In this document: positions 1 to 8,248 of the stretch, one piece after another | How positions within the stretch are numbered: position 1 is the stretch's first letter | Layout: each line of letters begins with the position of its first letter | Origin: Acanthamoeba lenticulata | Taxonomy: Eukaryota; Discosea; Longamoebia; Acanthamoebidae | Assembly (NCBI GenBank): GCA_002179805.1 | Contig: NAVB01000767.1 | Location: 1-18,637 of the forward strand | DNA length: 18,637 nt | Direction: 5' to 3' | Notes under the pieces: model-generated | What the model saw: the letters and a program-made list of their open reading frames with translations, nothing else | What the model was told of the DNA's origin: nothing | The model's database searches: none | Position numbers and translations under genes: made by a program

Positions 1-23
1 TAAATAAATAAATAAATAAATAT
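1..23. repeat. (TAAA)n simple repeat
   Basis: Tandem TAAA units at the left edge, inside the fourth intron of the CNNM gene. AT-rich microsatellites recur in introns throughout the window. Confidence 0.8.
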
Positions 24-1036
24 ATGTATTAAAAAAAATATTAGACCAACAAGAAGACATGCCAGAGAAGAGAGAGAGAGAAAGAAGGATGCGTACGGGC
101 GCGACGGAAAAAGGTGCCCTGCTCACCACCCAGGAGGAAGTCCAGGAGAAGGCTGATGGGCCATGAGATCGGGAACAAGAGGATGATGATGATCCACACG
201 AGCCTAGGCGCATCATACAATGCTGATTATGTCAGGACGACAGATGAAGGAGGTATGACGACAGCTGCATGTGGGGCGGCATGGTACGCACCAGGCCAGA
301 TTAGCTCCGATGGCCAGACCGTAGCGCGTGCAGATGGCCTGAGGGATGATCCTGTCGTGGATGTGAGAGTGAGCATCGTCCACAGAGGTCCGGGCGCAAT
401 CAAGGAGGAGCTGCTGAAGTACGTACTCGCCGAACAAGAGCACAGCTGTCACGGAGATGAGGATGGCGCCAACGGGACCCACGATTCGGTCGACGAACAG
501 CGGGAGGGCCTCCATCGCCGCGGCGTTAGCCACCAGGAGGGTCACCAGCAACAAGTGGTGGCGCTTCACCAGCGGAATGATCCTCTTGGCTAAGAGTTGT
601 TGTGCCAGTGAGCTGCCTCTGCGGCTTGCCGCGAACGAAGAGCACGATGTCAATGAACATACGTACCATAGATTTGCTCCTGCTTGGTGCCTCCTCCATT
701 GGCAAGGATCTGGAGGTTGAGGAAGTCGATGGACATGAGGCCCATTGTGAGCCCCGACATGAGGCCAGCCAGGCACACCAGAGCGGCACTGACGCCCAAG
801 TCCACCCAAAAGCGCGGGGTGGGGAAGTCGTCCTCCTCCGCCACAGTGTAGGTGTTGCCCTCGCACACCACCGAGTCTCCATGCAGTTCGCACGTCACAT
901 TCTTTGGTGGTTCTCGCTTCCCCCTCTGCCCTCCTTCCATGTTCATATGCATGTCCATGTCTAAAGCGTGCGCCAGTGCGAGCATGCCAAAGAGCAGCAG
1001 CAGCGCTGCTCGGCCACTAAATGCAGGGCGTTTCAT
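1..1036 (-). CDS. CNNM/DUF21 (ancient conserved domain) transporter, 5' part
   Basis: Membrane protein of the CNNM/CorC family, which handles Mg2+ or other divalent cations; the function is taken from the family. Exons on the minus strand are 1036-667, 589-427, 351-292 and 203-127, with GT-AG introns of 77, 75 and 88 nt; the last intron (from 126) runs off the left edge. The start ATG (1036) opens a signal peptide ([13 protein letters not shown]) followed by a Met/His stretch (MDMHMNM) and an N-glycosylation-type NVT. Next come the DUF21 transmembrane segments with the hallmarks [39 protein letters not shown] and [16 protein letters not shown]. The spliced frame stays open and matches the family order at every junction. 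The cytosolic CBS pair expected downstream lies outside the window. A (CA)n tract lies directly upstream of the ATG. The family call is strong; the transported ion is unknown. Confidence 0.88.
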
Positions 1037-1672
1037 AAATGGCGTGTGTGTGTGTGTGTGAGAGTTGTGGTGTAGGTTGAATGTTTGTGTGCAAAGGGTC
1101 AGGAAGGCTTGCGATGCGCGAGAACGGAGGCCCGAACGGAGGACCAGACCCCAAGTCTTAGTTGGCATGGATTCCTGGTGAAATTGGGAGAAAAGGCAAA
1201 GCCTCCCTGAAATCCCAAAACGAACACCTTGCTCCTAGCTTGATCACCAGTTGCCCTCAAGCGTGAAGCTTCCTTCTCCCTCTTGGTGCCCTTTGGGCAT
1301 GGAAGGCAAGCCAAGGGACGGAGAGATTGGGGGGGGGGAGCTACAAATTCGCTGGTACATTCTTCGGGCATATGAGAGGTTGCTTCAAAAACAGTTTTTG
1401 TGGACACCGTCGCACGGAATAAGAGGTTGTTAAGACTCCGATTGGAGTCGGTGGGTGTCGAACAGGCGAGTTGCCCAGACAGCAGGCCATTGCGGTTCAT
1501 TTTCAAGGAATTTCAGGCAGCATCGTCTCATTGCTCCTTCTGCGGCACTCTGGTCGTGCAGACGACCTGGACACTTGTTTCTTCACTTGACCCATTCCTT
1601 CTTCCAGTTGCAACAACACTCCTTCCCGAAGCAAGAAAGACCTTTCCAGCAACAAGTCGTTCTCATCACATC
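1037..1672. promoter_or_regulatory. Divergent intergenic region, CNNM (-) / interrupted host gene (+)
   Basis: This 636-bp stretch lies between two divergent start codons and probably holds both promoters and 5' UTRs. A (GT)n tract at about 1042-1060 abuts the CNNM start, and a G10 run lies near 1331-1340. Open frames here start at non-ATG codons or have unremarkable composition, and I support no gene. No clear TATA box was identified. Confidence 0.4.
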
Positions 1673-2065
1673 ATGCAGGCTGCCAAGCGAGGCGCTATCT
1701 CTCTACACAGGGCCACTCCCGTTATGGGTTGGGGGCCAACCTCTGCAGTCCAACACTTGGCCTGGACGACAACCGGATTCGTTCATAGTCGAGAGAAGCA
1801 CTACATCAGCTACCGGCTCGAGAGTGAACACGATCCCTACCGCCACCTGCGCCGAAAGAAGAAACAAAAGCCCAACGCCGCCCTCACCGACCTGCTCGAG
1901 GAAGAGGAGCAAGTAGCGGAGGAGAAGGAGGCAGAGGCCGCCTACACCTCCTCGCCCTCGCTCGGCGACTTCTTACGTCGGGTGGCCACCAAGCTCGACG
2001 ACCCGCGGTCGTCCTCGCGCCATCCCGCAGAAGCGGTTGCCGCTTGGGACGAGGCCTCGGGATCC
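1673..2065 (+). pseudogene. Unrecognised host gene, 5' part, interrupted by the Copia element
   Basis: First 131 codons of a gene split by the retrotransposon. I chose ATG 1673 because it is the first ATG in the long open frame; upstream codons in the frame have only non-ATG starts. The N terminus (MQAAKRGAISLHRATPVM) is basic, lacks acidic residues and could be a mitochondrial presequence. It is followed by a Lys/Arg patch (RRKKKQK), an acidic Glu-rich helix and SLGDFLRRVATKLDD. The frame runs into the target duplication at codons GGA-TCC (2060-2065). In the present allele translation would continue into the LTR and stop at 2306-2308, adding about 80 unrelated residues. The second half lies at 7180-8177 in the matching frame. 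No family was recognised. Confidence 0.6.
2061..2065 (+). repeat. Target site duplication, left copy (GATCC)
   Basis: Five bases GATCC directly before the 5' LTR, repeated directly after the 3' LTR at 7175-7179. Five-bp duplications are usual for Copia integrases. Confidence 0.92.
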
Positions 2066-2338
2066 TGTTACGGAGCAGGCCGATGGCCTGCTACCGTATC
2101 GACCACCGAGAGCTCTCTTCGCGCTACGTGCCGTCCTTGGCACCTTCTTAAGAGAGCTGCGGCTGCGGCAAATGCCGCAGAGTCGACAGCAAGTCCGCCT
2201 ATGGCGCGACGCGACTGCTGGTTTAAATGTGCAAAAGAAATTCAAAATAAAGTAAGTCGCTTTTACTCCCCCACGCGTAGCACACTCTCTTTGGCATCGA
2301 CCGCCTAGTGAAGATCTTCTCCCGCGTAGTTTACATCA
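2066..2338 (+). repeat. 5' LTR of the Copia element (273 bp)
   Basis: Starts TGTTACGG and ends TTACATCA, the usual TG...CA termini. It contains three hairpin-forming segments: 2069-2098, 2111-2158 (nested) and 2163-2180. A TATA-like TTTAAAT lies at 2222-2228 and a poly(A) signal AATAAA at 2246-2251, immediately followed by GTAAGT, a perfect consensus 5' splice donor. Identical to the 3' LTR except at 2211. The U3/R/U5 limits cannot be fixed from sequence alone. Confidence 0.95.
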
Positions 2339-2351
2339 GGTTATGGGCCCA
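2339..2351 (+). other. Primer binding site, initiator tRNA-Met anticodon arm (half-tRNA type)
   Basis: GGTTATGGGCCCA directly follows the 5' LTR. It is the complement of the conserved eukaryotic initiator tRNA-Met anticodon stem-loop (UGGGCCCAUAACC), not of a tRNA 3' end. Priming by an internal cut in initiator tRNA is the known mechanism of Drosophila copia. The first ATG of gag begins at the last base of this site. Confidence 0.85.
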
Positions 2352-2992
2352 TGTACAACACATTGACACTGAAGATGTCTTCCACTCCGAGCAAGGCAGT
2401 CGCCTTGACGCAGCTCGTGTTGAGTGAAGACTACAACGTCTGGTACTCGAACCTACAAGTCTTCTTGCTCTCGCATCGCCTATGGAGCTTCACCCAGGCC
2501 AGTAGCGTAGCCCCTGCGCCTCCGCCCTACATCGGTGAGGGTCAACCACCTCCTCCTACTCCTGAGCTTCAGGCCTGCATAATTGACTTCAACGAGCGCC
2601 GAGACCAAACGCTCAGCATCATTCTCAGCAGCATCAAGCTGAATCTACGTCCGAGCCTCGGGGTACACAAGACCCCTCGCTCGCTTCTCAAGGCCATTGA
2701 AGACCGCTTCAGACCTAAGCAAGCCGGACGCCTCGTCGCCGTCATGCTGCGCTTCATGTCTCTTTGGCTGAAACCGGGTCAGGACCTCGAAGACTACTTC
2801 AGTCTGGTCAACAAGCTGGCCACCATGCTCAACGCGCAGCCCAGCTACGAGTTCGGAAGACTCATCATGCTGAACATCATGCTCCTGGGCCTGCCTGACG
2901 AGTTCAGCCCCGTGTGTCTCCTCATACAAGACTGTGGTGACGTCAACCTCGAAGCCGCCAGAGTGAGGATTCGCAACTTCGATGTGAACTGA
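2351..2992 (+). CDS. gag: Copia Gag (capsid part)
   Basis: 213 codons encoding a Copia-type Gag/UBN2 domain that forms the virus-like particle shell. Family features are EDYNVWYSNLQVFLLSHRLW near the start, the central ALKAIEDRF-like segment (LLKAIEDRF) and MLLGLPDEFSP near the end. The first ATG (2351) overlaps the primer site; the in-frame ATG at 2375 is an equally good start. The zinc knuckle normally at the Gag C terminus lies beyond a TGA at 2990-2992, in the same frame, at the start of the pol open frame. The TGA is either a readthrough site or a point mutation; a single C-to-T change of an Arg CGA codon would produce it. Confidence 0.85.
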   Translation: MYNTLTLKMSSTPSKAVALTQLVLSEDYNVWYSNLQVFLLSHRLWSFTQASSVAPAPPPYIGEGQPPPPTPELQACIIDFNERRDQTLSIILSSIKLNLRPSLGVHKTPRSLLKAIEDRFRPKQAGRLVAVMLRFMSLWLKPGQDLEDYFSLVNKLATMLNAQPSYEFGRLIMLNIMLLGLPDEFSPVCLLIQDCGDVNLEAARVRIRNFDVN

Positions 2993-2998
2993 CGCCTC

Positions 2999-5900
2999 AT
3001 GGAGAGCCCCAGTGAGGGTCTTCTATTCACTACGAACAGACCCTCACCACGTCCGAGTGACTCAGGCCATGGTGCGAGGGCAACAACGTCAACAAATAAA
3101 CCGGGGAGCACTGGCCAATCGGGATCGAGTCAACCCTCATCGACTACAGTCTCAAACCCTGCTGACGTGAAGACTCCTTCACGGCGTTGCAACTACTGTC
3201 GCCAGCCAGGTCACATCAAGGACGAGTGCCCACGCCTCAAGCGCAAGAATGAGAAGCTCAACACGACTCAAGCCGCACCCAGGCCAATCAATCTTCTCTT
3301 CACTCGACTCGCGAGGCCACCTCCCAACGAACAGCGTCTATGGTACCTCGACTCCAGCGTGTCATGCCACATGACTTGTGATAAGTCGTGGCTACACGAC
3401 TTTGAAGCCATCAAGCCGCACACCATCTACTTCGGAGACAACTCAACGACTATCGCTACGGGCCGCGGCACCATCGTCACTGAGCACAAGCTACGTGGCG
3501 TGAACGTTCGCGTCGAGCTGCAGCAGGTCCTCTACGTGCCCGCTCTCGAGAAGAATCTAATCTCAACCGCTCGCGTTCTTCGGCCTGGTTTCAAACTTGT
3601 CACCAACTCCTCTGACTGTACTCTGTTCAACCATGGCAATCAATGTGAGGTTCTTTGTGTGAAGTGCAACAACAACATGTACACAGTCAACCTCTTGGTA
3701 CTCTCTCCTGCTGAGAACACCCTCGCTGGTCACGTTGTCGATAGAACACTAGAGCTCCTCCATCGCCATCTTGGGCATGTCTCCCGTTCACGCGTACTCG
3801 CCACGGCCAAGTCAGCCAACCTCGCGCTCTCGGATGAGACACTCCCAGAGTGTGAGGTGTGTATCAAGGCCAAGACAACCCGTCCAGCCATCTTGTCTGG
3901 TCCGGCCAAGCGTATCACGACCTTCCCCACTGAGGTCGTTCACGCTGACATCACTGGCCCGTTTGAAGTCGTGACGCATGGCGGCAATCACTATGTACTC
4001 GTGATGGTCAATGACTACACGAGATTCTCGCAAGTCTTCCTTCTCAAGCGCAAGAGTGACACTCCCGAGATGATCAAGTCGTACTACGAGCGGTCGCCTC
4101 ATCCTGCGCCAAAGCAACGTGTCCTTCACACTGACCAAGGAGGTGAGTTTGTCAACAAGCGCCTTCAAGGCTACCTTGATCAGCTCAACGTTCACCACGA
4201 GACGACTCTGTCGCACACGCCCGAGTACAACGGCATCGCTGAGCGACTCAATCGCACGCTTGGCGAGATGACTCTCGCGCTACTGCTTGACGCTGACCTG
4301 CCCAAGATCTTCTGGGGCGAAGCGATGCGCTCCGCGTTGATCATCAACAACAGACTACCCACCAGCGCTCTTGATGGCGCCTCACCCTTTGAGCGCTGGT
4401 ATGGCGCGCCTCCGCCCGTCACTGACCTACGCGTCTTTGGATGTAAGGCACACATCCTTATCCCTGCCGGTCAGCGCAAGAAGCTCAACGTGCGCACCCG
4501 CGACGGATACTACCTTGGCCCCGCTCGCAACACGGCCAGTCACTATTGTGTCTATCTACCTGACATGAAGGCTGTCATTGAGACTCACAACATCACCTTC
4601 AGCAAGCTACACATCTCAGCCAACACTGAATCCGGTTCCGTTCCAGCCTCGACAAGCGCCCAAGAGCCGACTCGGGCCACAAACGCGAACAAGCTGAGAC
4701 TTGCCAAGAGGACTGCACACAGTCCTGTCTCAGCTACTCCTCAGGCTGCCAAGCCTGTTACCATCGTCAACCCCTTTCTCGACTTGCCAATGCCATCTCT
4801 CTACCCGCCAACCAGTGACACAGAGCCGGCTACTGCCTACGCCGACGAAGTCGACGTTGTACCTGCGACAGCCGACACCGAGGAACCCGATCTGGTTGAT
4901 GACAATCAGGTGGGTCCACGCCGCATCTCTACTCATGGCGCTTCGCCGTTGAGGGGCGACGGCCATGAGGCCAGCAACAGCTCATTGCCAGCAATTTCCG
5001 GACCTGATCAATGTCAGCACAGCCTCATCAGTTCTCCTCCTCCCTCTTGTGAAACTCCCGTCAATCAGACGTCGTCCTCTTCAGAGTGCTCCTCCTCCGA
5101 TGTGTCATCTTCCTCTTCACCGGAAAATTCTCCTGGCCCTCAGAGGGCCATCAACGCCTCAGCCACTCAAGGGGCAACCTCTACCTCAACCGCCACAAGG
5201 CCAGAGCCTAGGAAGTCTATGCGCGTTCGCAAGCCCACCCTCAAGCATGTGAACTTCGACCAATGGGGACTCGTTCAACCTGTCTCTTGTCTTAATCTCG
5301 CTGTTGAGTACTCAATCCCTACTCCGAAGACGATCAAGGAAGCTCGCGCCAGTGAGCACGCCAACGAGTGGCAGTGGGCGACCAACGAGGAGTTCTACAG
5401 CCTCCAGGCCAACCAGACTTGGGTCCTCACACCGAGACCCAAGGGACGCAACGTCATCAAGGGCAAGTGGGTCTTCAAGATCAAGTTCAAGGCCGACGGT
5501 ATGATCGACTGCTTCAAAGCGCGTTTCGTGGCCAAGGGCTTCACTCAGCGCTTCGGGATTGACTTCGACAAGACCTTCACGCCAGTCATCTACATTGGCA
5601 GTCTTCGCTTCATCTTAGCCCTCGCTGCCGCGCTCGACCTTGAGATCAAGGTCCTCGACGTCAAGGGAGCTTTTCTACACTCAGCCCTCGACGACCACGA
5701 GATCTACGTCGAGCAGCCCGAGGGCTACGTTGACTCGAACCATCCAGACTGGGTCTGTCAACTCAACAAGAGTCTCTACGGCCTCAAGCAAGCGCCGTAC
5801 ATCTGGAACAAAGAGATTGACTCTCATCTCCGTTCCAACGGCTTCATCACGGTCGAAGCCGATCCGTGCCTCTATGTCAAACGCGACAGAGGACTCCTCG

Positions 5901-6895
5901 CCCTCATCAGACTCTACGTCAACGACTGCACTGTTGCTGCACATGCAGCCCTTGTGCAGAGCGTCATTGACATTCTCAGCGCCGCCTTTGAGATGCAGAA
6001 TCTTGGTGACGCGTCTTCTGTCCTTGGCATGGAGATCCTTCATGACAGACCCAACAGGCGCATCTACCTTCGCCAGCGCGGCAAGATCGACGAGATCCTT
6101 CACGCCTTCAACCTCATTGATGCCGCCAGTCACACTACTCCAATGGAGTCCAAGCTCCAACTCGTCAAGAACGCTTCTGACAACAAGCCGACCAGCGCAC
6201 CCTACCGTCAAGCGATAGGCATGCTCTCATACCTCGCCAACGTGACTCGTCCCGACATTAGCTTCGCAGTCAACTACCTCACCCACTTCTCGGAGAGTCC
6301 TCACACGTCCCATTGGAAGGCTGTCCAACACATCATCAAGTACCTGAGAGGTACTTGTGAGCTTGCCATTCTCTACAACAGCAGTTCGATCGACTCGACC
6401 GATCTACGCTCGCTGACACCTATCGTCTACTGCGACGCCAACTACGGAGCCAACGTGATGACCAGGCATTCAGTATCCGGTCACATCACAATGATGTGCA
6501 ACAGGCCCATCTTCTGGGCCTCTCAGTCACAGAAGGTCATCTTGCTCTCTTCCACCGAGTCAGAGCTCTTCGCTCTTTCCGAAGCGGGGAAGCACTGCCT
6601 CTACCTTCGCAAGTTCCTCTCCCTTCTCGACAAGACCGCCTCAATCCTACTACTGAACGACAACCAGAGTGCGCTGATGATCATCGGCTCCGAGGCCAAC
6701 ATTGTGCACACCCATTGCAAGCATTCGAGCGTCCGGCTGGCTCACCTTCGTGAGGTGAGCGGTATGAAGCTCATCAACATCCGCTACGTGCCAACAAAGA
6801 ACAACACCGCCAACATCCTGACCAAGGCGCTCATCACCGCGAAACACAAGCACCTTGTGCGCATCGTGGGTCTCGTCCACCCATCACATACTTGA
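2999..6895 (+). CDS. pol: Copia Pol: zinc knuckle, protease, integrase, RT, RNase H
   Basis: 1298 codons in the same frame as gag, seven bases after its stop. Domains in order: CCHC zinc knuckle (residues 64-77); protease with LDSSVSCHMT at 117-126, where the family motif is DSG; GAG-pre-integrase HHCC segment (about 250-300); integrase with catalytic D317, D379 and E415 (spacing DD35E) intact; Ser/Pro-rich linker (about 560-760); reverse transcriptase (about 810-1040) with KSLYGLKQAPYIW but YVND instead of YVDD at the active site (N975, codon 5921-5923); RNase H (about 1140-1275) with CDANYG, STESEL and DNQSAL, ending TANILTKAL where the family has ADILTKAL. No frameshift or nonsense codon occurs inside. 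The changed catalytic residues suggest reduced or lost protease and RT activity. Stop TGA is 6893-6895, within the polypurine tract. Confidence 0.93.
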   Translation: MESPSEGLLFTTNRPSPRPSDSGHGARATTSTNKPGSTGQSGSSQPSSTTVSNPADVKTPSRRCNYCRQPGHIKDECPRLKRKNEKLNTTQAAPRPINLLFTRLARPPPNEQRLWYLDSSVSCHMTCDKSWLHDFEAIKPHTIYFGDNSTTIATGRGTIVTEHKLRGVNVRVELQQVLYVPALEKNLISTARVLRPGFKLVTNSSDCTLFNHGNQCEVLCVKCNNNMYTVNLLVLSPAENTLAGHVVDRTLELLHRHLGHVSRSRVLATAKSANLALSDETLPECEVCIKAKTTRPAILSGPAKRITTFPTEVVHADITGPFEVVTHGGNHYVLVMVNDYTRFSQVFLLKRKSDTPEMIKSYYERSPHPAPKQRVLHTDQGGEFVNKRLQGYLDQLNVHHETTLSHTPEYNGIAERLNRTLGEMTLALLLDADLPKIFWGEAMRSALIINNRLPTSALDGASPFERWYGAPPPVTDLRVFGCKAHILIPAGQRKKLNVRTRDGYYLGPARNTASHYCVYLPDMKAVIETHNITFSKLHISANTESGSVPASTSAQEPTRATNANKLRLAKRTAHSPVSATPQAAKPVTIVNPFLDLPMPSLYPPTSDTEPATAYADEVDVVPATADTEEPDLVDDNQVGPRRISTHGASPLRGDGHEASNSSLPAISGPDQCQHSLISSPPPSCETPVNQTSSSSECSSSDVSSSSSPENSPGPQRAINASATQGATSTSTATRPEPRKSMRVRKPTLKHVNFDQWGLVQPVSCLNLAVEYSIPTPKTIKEARASEHANEWQWATNEEFYSLQANQTWVLTPRPKGRNVIKGKWVFKIKFKADGMIDCFKARFVAKGFTQRFGIDFDKTFTPVIYIGSLRFILALAAALDLEIKVLDVKGAFLHSALDDHEIYVEQPEGYVDSNHPDWVCQLNKSLYGLKQAPYIWNKEIDSHLRSNGFITVEADPCLYVKRDRGLLALIRLYVNDCTVAAHAALVQSVIDILSAAFEMQNLGDASSVLGMEILHDRPNRRIYLRQRGKIDEILHAFNLIDAASHTTPMESKLQLVKNASDNKPTSAPYRQAIGMLSYLANVTRPDISFAVNYLTHFSESPHTSHWKAVQHIIKYLRGTCELAILYNSSSIDSTDLRSLTPIVYCDANYGANVMTRHSVSGHITMMCNRPIFWASQSQKVILLSSTESELFALSEAGKHCLYLRKFLSLLDKTASILLLNDNQSALMIIGSEANIVHTHCKHSSVRLAHLREVSGMKLINIRYVPTKNNTANILTKALITAKHKHLVRIVGLVHPSHT

Positions 6896-6901
6896 GGGGC
6901 G
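6893..6901 (+). other. Polypurine tract
   Basis: TGAGGGGCG directly precedes the 3' LTR and overlaps the pol stop codon. This is the expected position for plus-strand DNA priming and resembles the TTGAGGGG tracts of many Copia elements. Confidence 0.75.
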
Positions 6902-7174
6902 TGTTACGGAGCAGGCCGATGGCCTGCTACCGTATCGACCACCGAGAGCTCTCTTCGCGCTACGTGCCGTCCTTGGCACCTTCTTAAGAGAGCTGCGGCT
7001 GCGGCAAATGCCGCAGAGTCGACAGCAAGTCCGCCTATGGCGCGACACGACTGCTGGTTTAAATGTGCAAAAGAAATTCAAAATAAAGTAAGTCGCTTTT
7101 ACTCCCCCACGCGTAGCACACTCTCTTTGGCATCGACCGCCTAGTGAAGATCTTCTCCCGCGTAGTTTACATCA
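6902..7174 (+). repeat. 3' LTR of the Copia element (273 bp)
   Basis: Same length and sequence as the 5' LTR except A at 7047 (G at 2211). AATAAA is at 7082-7087, the probable poly(A) signal of the element transcript. Confidence 0.95.
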
Positions 7175-7179
7175 GATCC
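7175..7179 (+). repeat. Target site duplication, right copy (GATCC)
   Basis: Direct repeat of 2061-2065. Host coding sequence resumes at 7180 in frame with codon 2063-2065. Confidence 0.92.
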
Positions 7180-8177
7180 GGGGCCTTGGGCACGGCGGGC
7201 GGGCTCGTGCAGCGCAGCAAGGGCTCCATCCCCATCCGCTACGCTCCAGAGACGGGGAACCACGGCCGCGCCACCGCCCCCAGCCACGGCGCTGGCGAGC
7301 AATCGCAACAACAACAACAACAGCAGCAACGAGAGGCGCCCGAGCAGGCTGAGGCCGGCGACGCGCACCGACATCGCGACTTGTCGTCCTTTGGGGATGG
7401 TCCCAGGTCCGGCCCCATGGTGGAGGACGAGGCTTCGTCGTCGTCGACGACAGCGGCTTGGATGCCCCAAGCGGTAAGCTCTTCGCTCTGACGGTGGCGA
7501 AAGCTTTACCGGCTCACCTCGACCTCGGTCTGGTGGCGCAGGTCAAGGACACCGGCCGCAAGGTGGTCGAGAGCGTCGGCGATGCGGCCGCCTCGGTGTC
7601 CCACACCGCCAAGCAGGTAGGCCGCCGCGCTGCCGCCGCCGCCGCAGCTGCCTTTCCAGCGTCTTGGCGCAGCCATGCTGATGATGACGCGCGGACCACC
7701 GCGGTGGCGTCGCAGCTGTGGGTGGGCGCCCTGGGCGCGGTCGGGAGCAACCCCCATGAGAGCACGGGGATCGTGAACAAGGCCAAGGACGTGGGCAAGG
7801 TGCGCCATCGCCCTTCTTTCGCTCGTGTTAGCCACAAAGCTCACGTCTCCTCGCAGGAAACGGCGCATGTGGTCGACTCGGGCTACGAAAAGGCCGTGGA
7901 AAAGGCCGCCGACAAGATGCTGGAGGCGCTCGACGCCGCGCTGCACAGGGCCAAGGCCCGTGGCTTCCCGCCGGGCCTGACGGTGACCACGATCGCCTCG
8001 GCCATGGGGGCGCAGATGATCATGGCCTACACCACCAAGGAGGACGACGCCGCCAGCGAGGCCGGGCGCAAGAACACCAACGACGCCGAGACTCGGCGCG
8101 GTGGGCGCAATGGGCGCCGTCAGCCACGCAAGTCGAGCAATAACAGCAAGTCCAAGCCAACGGCTGAAGCGAGCTGA
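7180..8177 (+). pseudogene. Unrecognised host gene, 3' part, after the Copia insertion
   Basis: Continuation of the gene begun at 1673. Proposed exons are 7180-7473, 7542-7799 and 7857-8177, with phase-0 introns 7474-7541 (gtaagc...gcgcag) and 7800-7856 (gtgcgc...tcgcag); the second also reads through in frame and may be retained. Removing the element and one GATCC gives a 421-aa protein. This half has a poly-Gln run (QSQQQQQQQQ), Ser/Thr-rich linkers, an Ala-rich helix (AAAAAAAAFP), an amphipathic stretch (YEKAVEKAADKMLEALDAAL) and a basic Arg/Lys/Asn tail. The low complexity suggests helical and disordered regions; I recognise no family. This half now lacks a start codon in its natural context, so the inserted allele is probably null unless transcripts start or splice around the element. 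Confidence 0.6.
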
Positions 8178-8248
8178 AGCCGACGACTACGAGCATCAAA
8201 TAGAAAATGTGTAAATACATGTAATCACTTTCGTCTTGTTTGGATTGA

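Larger units (their letters stand above)
2066..7174 (+). mobile_element. Complete Copia (Ty1/copia) LTR retrotransposon, 5109 bp
   Basis: A structurally complete element: LTR (2066-2338), primer site (2339-2351), gag (2351-2992), pol (2999-6895), polypurine tract (6893-6901), LTR (6902-7174), flanked by GATCC duplications. The order protease-integrase-RT-RNase H defines the Copia superfamily. The LTRs differ at a single base (G at 2211, A at 7047), so the insertion is recent. It lies in the sense direction within an exon. Despite its youth, pol carries substitutions in catalytic or signature residues and gag is separated from pol by one in-frame TGA, so this copy may depend on proteins from another copy. 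Confidence 0.95.

Noticed and set aside
1400..1672. Upstream extension of the interrupted host gene
   Set aside because: The frame is open but has no ATG before 1673 and its composition does not look coding.
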